This document shows positions 13,374-20,681 of a DNA stretch of 20,681 nucleotides, piece after piece. The notes under the pieces are model-generated. The model did no database searches, was not told the origin of the DNA, and saw only the letters and a list, made by a program, of their open reading frames with translations. Position 1 is the stretch's first letter; each line of letters opens with the position of its first letter. The position numbers were made by a program, and so were the translations under genes. Source of the DNA: Heterostelium multicystogenum (Eukaryota; Evosea; Eumycetozoa; Acytosteliales; Acytosteliaceae); the NCBI GenBank assembly GCA_003667245.1, contig RCNN01000396.1:1-20681 (forward strand), read 5' to 3'.

Positions 13374-16300
13374 TTATTTAAATGGATTTGGAGGGACATC
13401 ATTTTTGGGTGAAGCAGGCGGTATGGGTGAACTTGGTCTTGAAGTTCTGGGTGATTCACATGGCGAGCTAGGACGAGAGGATCGTGGTGAGCGAGGTGAG
13501 CGGGGGTGATAATGAAAATGCATAGTTAGAAAAAGCCATGATGGGGTTGAAATTAGAAATTGATAGTTTGTCAGGTGTTGCTGGTGAGGTTAATAATAGA
13601 GGGTGTAAATCTTGGTGAACTGATTGGTGTGTTATCAACAGAGTGGTAGAGTGAGGTAATATGCTGTGGTGAGAGATTAGATGCTGAAATATTGAAGTCG
13701 AGCACTGGAACTTTGTTGGGAGATGTCATTATTGCTGGCGAAGATGTATTGGCAGGATCCCCTTTCTTTCCAAGTCGTGGACTTTCTGAACTGCGCTCGC
13801 GGTGACGTCTCGATTTGCCAGACTTGGATGATTTCTTGGGAGGAGAAGGATTGTTGGTTGTATTGGTACTGTTGGCAAGCTCGGCCAAGTCTGAATTTGA
13901 AGTGGATGCTGTGAGTTGTCGTTCTCTGTCTTGTCGCTTTGATATTTTTCTGAGATGTCTCTTTTCGATTGCTACTGACTTCTCATACAGCTCTGTCTCT
14001 GAAAGAACTGGTGAATTGAGCAAAATGTCCTGGATGAATGAAACCGGCTCAAAACAATAGGGTGCAAGTTTGTACGTCAGGAATTTGTTGAGTGAAGTTG
14101 CTTCGAGACGTTTCTTCACGAAATTCAAAAGATTGTTGTTGAAAGATGGATTACCTTCATCCATGAATGTCAAGTCCATGAGATACAATCCGACGAATGG
14201 AATAACTGGTCCTTTGGCTTCTGCCAAAACGATTCTATAGAGTTTGAAGTTTCCTTCCATATTTACAAACTTTTCCATCTCGTCGAATTGCTCTCTACGT
14301 CGTGAAGACAGTGCTCCCCAAGTTCCCTTTAATCTGCTTACTGAGCTGCTACTCAGACCACTTACAATCTGGAAAACACCATTAAGTTATACATCTCATA
14401 GCAGAGTCGGGCGACATCCAAAAAGAATTTCAACTTTTTCAGTCTGTACTTTGAGGATTTCTCGATGACAATTTCTGATGATATCCACTTGGATCCGTTG
14501 TTGAAGACGTTGATCATGTTTAAAACGTTGGGACAGATTTCTTGGTTGTTTGAATGTTGACTGCTCCATTTCTTTGAGAGCAATTCTTTTGCTGAAATTC
14601 TTGACAAGAGAGTCTGGTCAATCAAAGCCATTTGACGAGCAACCTCAATAGGTGAAAGATCCAAAAGTGTGAATCCAGCTCCATCCAGTGGCTTCAATGG
14701 TAGAATGGGCTTGGGTGCATTTGAGGCAAACATTATCAGCTCCTCCATATCGTCTCTGTTTTTCTTTTTGGTTTCGTTGAAAATAGCAATTAGTCTTCTT
14801 GCAGACGTCTCTTTCTCAAACATCAAGGTATTTGTGAGGAAGCTGTTGAAATTCTGAAGCAGTTTTGGATTCACTTCGAAGTCGTTAAGATGATTCTTGA
14901 TCCAATATCCCATCATTTCTATAACTTTCTCTTGTATACGAGGCTTCACTGTCTTTCTAAACATGGCCAAATCTGCTGCGCTGGCGTGGACAGGTGGCTC
15001 TACGTGGTAACGAACACAGAGCAACTGGAATAGTTCTGTTGGTGAGATAAAAGATGAATAGGTTGCGAAAAATATCTTTGGAAAAGCTGCTTCATTGTAA
15101 GTGGTATAGGTAAGGTGTTCGACCAGTTTGGCAACCGTTGCATATTTGATGATGGGCGAAGTTGATCCCTCTGGAGTGTAGTATATGATGTTTCCATCAT
15201 GATCGGGCTCATCGAATCCAAAAATCGAGCCAAAACGGCCACCTGATGTCATTCCACCTATTGAGCGCTTTCCACTTCCAGTCGACAGCAGCAAGAGAAC
15301 CTTCGAGACCAGCATGTACCAAGTTCTGCGGCAACGTCGAGATCTGTACCAACGCTGAATCGAAATCGCAGCACGATGCATCTCAGCACTCTTGCTGGCT
15401 ACCGACATGCTCTTCTCTTTGTTGCGTTGCTCGATGAGCGTCAACACAACATTTCTGAATCGGTATTGTTTTTTCCAAGCTCTGTAATGGCGTTGAATAA
15501 CACGCGCACAAATCTCACGACGATGAAGCAGCTCACAATGCAGGTGTTTGAGTACACCAGCTAAATCACTCTGTAGCAAGCGCTGTGGTACAGGATTGCC
15601 CGTCAAGTTGAGTGAATCCAGTTGTTTCAAAAGCGATAGCTCGCATGGAATATTGGTGAGTCGATTATGGTGAAGAAGAAGGTGATTGAGTTGTTGAAGA
15701 TACTTGATTTCCACTGGAAGTTTCTCGATTTCATTGTACTGTAAATATAGTTTTCGCAAGTTCTTGAGTCGCTGAATCGAACCTGGAATCTCAATGAGCC
15801 TGTTGTTGGAGAAACTGAGTTCAGTCAGAGATTTGCAATGAACAAGTGATTCTGGGAAGACAGTGAAGCTATTGTCCCAGAGTGAAAGGTTTGCCAAATT
15901 TTTCAAGTGCAGCAAATGAATTGGGAAGCGACGCCAGTCTATTGCTTCTGAGATTCAGGTTAACGAGCGTCTTTAGTCGTCCAAATGAATCTGGTAGTGC
16001 AGTGAGACGATTACTAAACAACGAGAGCGTTGTCAGTGACGAGAGATTTACAAAGTCTGCAAAAATATATTCAATTTCGTTGTTGCTAGCGTTGAGAGTT
16101 TTGAGCGCGCTCAGACCTGACAGTGATCCAGGCAGCGCAGTGAGTTGGTTGTGTTCAAGCGACAGAGTTTTCAGGCTTGTCAGACTACCGAGATCTGGAG
16201 GAATCTCTTTGAGACAGTTTCTCGATAGTGAGAGATCGCTTATTTTTTTGAGTTCAAAGAATACCTTGTTGATCTTGTTGATTTGGTTGCCATCGACCTG

Positions 16301-16650
16301 GAAATCCTCAAGTTCCGACAGCAATCCAATTTCGTCGACAATCACTGACAACCTGTTATTTACAATCCAAAATATTTTCAGTGAACGCAGCTTATAGATA
16401 TCGGGCGGCACTTCCTTAATGAGATTGTCATTTAAGTTCAGCTTTGTAATATAATTGAAGTTGGTGCAGATGACCATCGGAATATGTTTCAGAGTAGTTT
16501 CCTTCAAGTTGATTTCTTTTGAATGATTCTTTTGCGCTTCTTCGAGCAATTTCGAGGCTTTCGAACCCTATATAAAAAGTCAGTTAATAACCATTCCAAA
16601 GGACATGAACCCATGAGAGGTTCCACATCTTTCCAGAAAATATTTACCAT
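13374..16650 (-). CDS. RasGEF with leucine-rich repeats and IQ motifs
   Basis: A guanine nucleotide exchange factor for a Ras-family GTPase, about 1,065 residues. About ten leucine-rich repeats cover residues 15-350 (ITKLNLNDNLIKEVPPDI; LKTLSLEHNQLTALPGSL). Two IQ motifs follow, VIQRHYRAWKKQY and ISIQRWYRSRRCRR, which suggest calmodulin binding. A RasGEF N-terminal (REM) domain (LVEHLTYTTYNEAAFPKIF; FFATYSSFISPTELFQLL) precedes the catalytic CDC25-type domain (LSPIEVARQMALIDQTL; IVSGLSSSSVSRLKGTW; VIPFVGLYLMDLTFMDEG). The tail is basic and Ser/Pro-rich (SPRSPRSSRPSSP) and ends at TAA 13374-13376. Frame breaks: extra A in A5 (15899-15903), missing base near 14372, extra C near 13606, extra C in C5 (13502-13506). 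If the first intron is real, the protein starts MGSKASKLLEE, a good N-myristoylation pattern. I do not assign a named gef gene. Confidence 0.85.
16568..16647 (-). other. Probable intron directly after the RasGEF start codon
   Basis: An 80-bp GT-AG candidate (GTAAAT ... TATATAG). Splicing leaves ATG alone in exon 1 and joins it to GGTTCGAAAGCC, giving MGSKAS. The candidate is also open in one frame throughout and less A/T-rich than the other introns, so a coding exon with a frame error is the alternative. Confidence 0.5.
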
Positions 16651-17950
16651 TTTTCAGAATGTGTTTATTTATATGACTGTTGTATGTGGCGAGTGTTTAT
16701 ATAGCTTTTCCTTATTTTCCTATAACTATATTTTTAAATCATAGTTAACTTTAAAGTTTATTTATAAATAATAATATGAATGATAAATAGAATAATCTAT
16801 TGTTATTGCTATTCTTGCTATTGTTATTTTATTGTTATTGGCTTGTTTATGATTCTTACTTCAAGTCAAACTTAGTTGTTATGTTATATGGCGGGTAAAG
16901 AATTGGGTGAATTGATATAAGTGATGTGCTGGTACGGTAGTGAGTGTAGTGTATTATCGCGTTGTAGTGTAGTATAGTTGGCGTGTGTAGTTATGTTGAA
17001 ATGCAACAAATGTTAATATTTATTTATCTTTTTGTTATTTATTTGCTCTGCTGTAGCGTTGATAGTAGTTCGGTATGAGTTGTTGATATAACTTTAATTT
17101 AAATTCATACAATAATTAAAGTATGTTGGTTGATTGTTTGATTGATGATTGATTTGTATGTATTTATATCTAATTCTAATGCAATCTGATGTGTATGAAT
17201 AGATACGTTTTAGATGTATAAAAATGTGTGTTTGAGAAGTGTAGTGATGTGTGTGTGTTGTGTGATTGAATGACTGATTGTTAGTTGTTAGTTGTATGTT
17301 TTTGCTTGTTCTTTGTGTGAAAATGTATATGTATGTATGTATTAAGATCAAAATTATTTATGTATTTATTTAGAGACACGAACAAAACTAAACTAAACTA
17401 AAAATAAATAATCATCAAAAATAAATATATATTAGTGGGATGGATGGATGTTTGATTGATTTATGTTTGATTGATGTGACAGTAAAAGATTTTTATTTTG
17501 GAGAAATGAATTTCTGATTGGGAAGAGAAATTAGTGTGACTGTTATTTTTAAGAAGAAAAAAATCTTCTCATGACATTGGGGTTTTGTTTTAATTACTTT
17601 ACAATTTTTTAAATAAATGGTAACCTTAAAGCACACTTTGCTCATGTTTTTGGTAAAGAATCAATAACACTCTGTGCCATCAACTGTCGAAATTAGTTTA
17701 CGAATGTTTTTGAAAATTTGAAAAAAACATACAAAAAACGACATTATTTCCAAATTTATTTGAAAAGTTGCAAACAAGGCAAAAGGAGGGAATTCAAATG
17801 ACATTCTTCTATTGATGTTAAAATGCACACTGGTCAGACTGCAGGCTAATCGAAATCCATTTTAAATTCCAATGTTTGGCTTGACACATCTTACTAAAGT
17901 TTAAGTACTTTGTAGTTGGTTTGTGGGTCTTGCTTGCTGTGAAAAACATA
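16651..17950. other. Repeat-rich spacer
   Basis: About 1.3 kb between two minus-strand genes: promoter side of the RasGEF gene and 3' side of the F-box gene. It contains TGATT-rich repeats (17123-17156 and 17440-17480), a GTGT-rich block (17220-17270), AACTA repeats (17385-17401) and a small stem AGAAGA/TCTTCT (17552-17569). An 85-codon minus-strand frame at 17094-17351 is low-complexity Thr/His/Asn and not believed. No RNA gene is recognised. Confidence 0.45.
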
Positions 17951-19276
17951 TCAATGTTTGCTTGTTGTTGTTCTGTGGAATTCGGTGAAATAGTTGTTAG
18001 GAGTAAATGCGCCTATTTTGATCTTTTGATTTCTAATCAGTGATTCATTGACAAGTGGAATTCTAATATGTGAGTCCCAATCATCTATTTGCAGTGATAA
18101 GGTAAATAGCTGGACGGACTTGAATGGTTCGTATTTGTCGAGAATTTCGAAAATGGAATTCAACTTGGTAAAGAGTTCGCCATTTTCAAAAGATTCGATG
18201 GTTTGGTCACAATTGAGTAGCGTCAAATCCAATCGCTGTATATGGACATCGATTGGAGATGAGAAGAGATAGATCATGATGGGAGTAATTCGCCAGTTAG
18301 GAAAGTTGAGGGAATAGAGTTCCAGTGAGAGATGCGTCGTGTCCTGTAAGAAGTAGGTATCGCCCACATCATTAAATCCAAAATTTTCATTGATAATTTG
18401 TCGAAGTTTGATATGCCCAAGCGATTCTGTTTCGAAATATCTCTATTTTGGAATTAGGTAAGTAGCCAGTCACTACGCATTCAGTATGGGAATTTGAGTA
18501 AAAACTCACACAATCCGTTAGATCCAAATGCGAATTCGGAGGTATATTGAAAAACTCAGTTCGGACTTCTTTGAGACCATGGTTGGACTTTATCAACTCG
18601 CCAATATAGGAACTGTTGAGTTGGTATGAGAAGCTGTACTCGTATTCTCCACTGTCCAATCCCTCTCGCTCTAAATCATTGTAGAATTCATAGTCACAGT
18701 CCCTCATAATATTCAGTTGCTGAAAGTGAGGACGATCCATATCCCAGACCTTTGTGAATTTCTTCCCTCTCTTTGAGGCTGTGGTACAGTTTACAAATGA
18801 CAGCCACTCCAACTTGGAGGTGTTTAAGAAATTAATGAGTTTTGAGATCCTGTATACTCGTTGGGCAATTCTATTCATCACAGTTTGCGAGAAAGAACGA
18901 AGATTCTTTTGGCAGACCATCTGGAACTGCTCTGGGATGTACATTATCTCATAGTCGTTCAGATGAAGCGGAGTAGATTTAAACAAGCAGTATTTCGAAC
19001 CAATATGCAGGAGGTTCGATCGTATCTCAAGAGTTGGAACTGGATGTTCCGACACCATTTGTGAGACTATTTCAAACACCGACCAAGAAACCAAAGCCAA
19101 CGCTTTCACTTTCCAAAGTATAGATTGACTTTCATCATTAAAACAACAACTGAACGATCTCTCTAATAATATATCGAGGAAGATTTGGTATATATCTAGT
19201 ATTCGAAAAGTATTGATTCAATTGTAATTGATGTAACTGATCTAGTATTTTTGAGGTATTCTATTGTCTCCAACAT
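17951..19276 (-). CDS. F-box protein, dictyostelid lineage type
   Basis: About 419 residues. The N-terminal F-box reads LPRYIIREIVQLLF, then WKVKALALVSWSVFEIVS; it would bind Skp1 in an SCF ubiquitin ligase. The rest is a long, poorly conserved region with scattered leucine-rich strands (SKLEWLSFVNC, NSHLDLTDC, HIQRLDLTLLNC, SVQLFTLSLQIDDW), probably the substrate-binding part. The start chosen is ATG at 19274-19276 (MLETIEYLK), which needs one extra A removed from an A5 run (19248-19252); a second extra base lies in an A4 run (19140-19143, T4 on the coding strand). From 19109 to the stop the frame is clean apart from one intron. It is divergent from the METTL1 gene, 308 bp away. It resembles the broken F-box gene at the left end. 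No named orthologue is recognised. Confidence 0.68.
18443..18509 (-). other. Intron in the F-box gene
   Basis: A 67-bp intron (GTGAGT ... AAAATAG). Splicing joins SHLDLTDC to RYFETESLGHIKLRQII and connects the two halves of the gene in one frame. Without splicing, the frame runs on through the intron and ends at TGA near 18387. Confidence 0.75.
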
Positions 19277-19584
19277 GATTTCCACTACTAAGAAAATAGC
19301 TCTGGTGAACATAGCAATTGTATAGAAGCGAAGAAGACAAATCTTCTTTACAAAGATTTATATTATTATGTAGCTTGAGATTCATTTCATTGATTGATTG
19401 TTTCCTATTCTGTGTTTGGTGTGCCCCAATGTGACCAATTTAGGTAGCCTCATTTGAAAATTTAAAATAAAATGAAAAAAATGAAAGAAAAGATTTAGAC
19501 GAATCAAACGATCAATTTTGATCTGTTGAACAGATATAACTGTATTGAATTCAATTTACTGTTAAACCTCTGGTTCTTTTAAAA
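19277..19584. promoter_or_regulatory. Divergent promoter region
   Basis: A 308-bp gap between the F-box gene (minus) and the METTL1 gene (plus). It holds A/T-rich tracts, TTGATTGATTG near 19389-19399, and an A-rich run (19465-19495), but no recognised motif. It probably drives both genes. Confidence 0.4.
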
Positions 19585-20589
<1,005 letters not shown>

Positions 20590-20681
20590 ATTCGTTTTTC
20601 ATGAATTGTGATTGCGGGACACTTTGACCGACTCTTGAAAGAGACTCAACACATACGATTGTCATTCCATATTTGTAATTT
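20590..20681. other. Right-edge spacer
   Basis: The last 92 bp follow the METTL1 gene and show no recognisable feature. Confidence 0.4.

Noticed and set aside
17094..17351. 85-codon minus-strand reading frame
   Set aside because: It is Thr/His/Asn/Ile low complexity from GTGT and TGATT repeats, with no domain and no splice context.

Overview
The window is nuclear DNA from a social amoeba (Dictyostelia). Spacers are very A/T-rich, with long T runs and short tandem repeats. Introns are short GT-AG introns, mostly 63-88 bp. The protein set is typical of the group: a Roco kinase, a RasGEF with leucine-rich repeats, and lineage-type F-box proteins. Exons use many C/G-ending codons, so this is unlikely to be Dictyostelium discoideum itself; another dictyostelid is more likely. 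The genus is not resolved.

Layout, left to right: (1) about 438-1720, +, a broken F-box/leucine-rich gene; (2) 2199-3082, +, an unrecognised gene of about 290 codons; (3) about 3658-5411, +, a WD40-repeat gene with three introns; (4) 5412-8122, an A/T-rich spacer with a small relic reading frame, two perfect palindromes and a pair of hairpins; (5) 8123-13156, +, a roco4-like gene (LRR-Roc-COR-kinase-WD40), a relative of human LRRK2; (6) 13374-16650, -, an LRR-IQ-RasGEF gene, tail to tail with roco4; (7) 16651-17950, a repeat-rich spacer; (8) 17951-19276, -, a second F-box gene; (9) 19585-20589, +, a tRNA (guanine-N7) methyltransferase of the METTL1/TRM8 family, divergent from the F-box gene.

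Every gene is interrupted by one-base frame changes. Where the break can be placed, it nearly always lies in a mononucleotide run (A5, T5, C5, A6, T6). Conserved motifs resume at once in the new frame, even in the catalytic core of a housekeeping enzyme. The simplest reading is a draft assembly with homopolymer indels rather than a block of pseudogenes, so gene spans are given from first to last supported exon across these breaks.

Functionally, the centre is a signalling neighbourhood: a Roco GTPase-kinase and a Ras exchange factor, both with leucine-rich repeats, lie 217 bp apart at their 3' ends. The F-box proteins suggest substrate adaptors for ubiquitin ligases. I found no CRISPR, rRNA, convincing tRNA or transposase.
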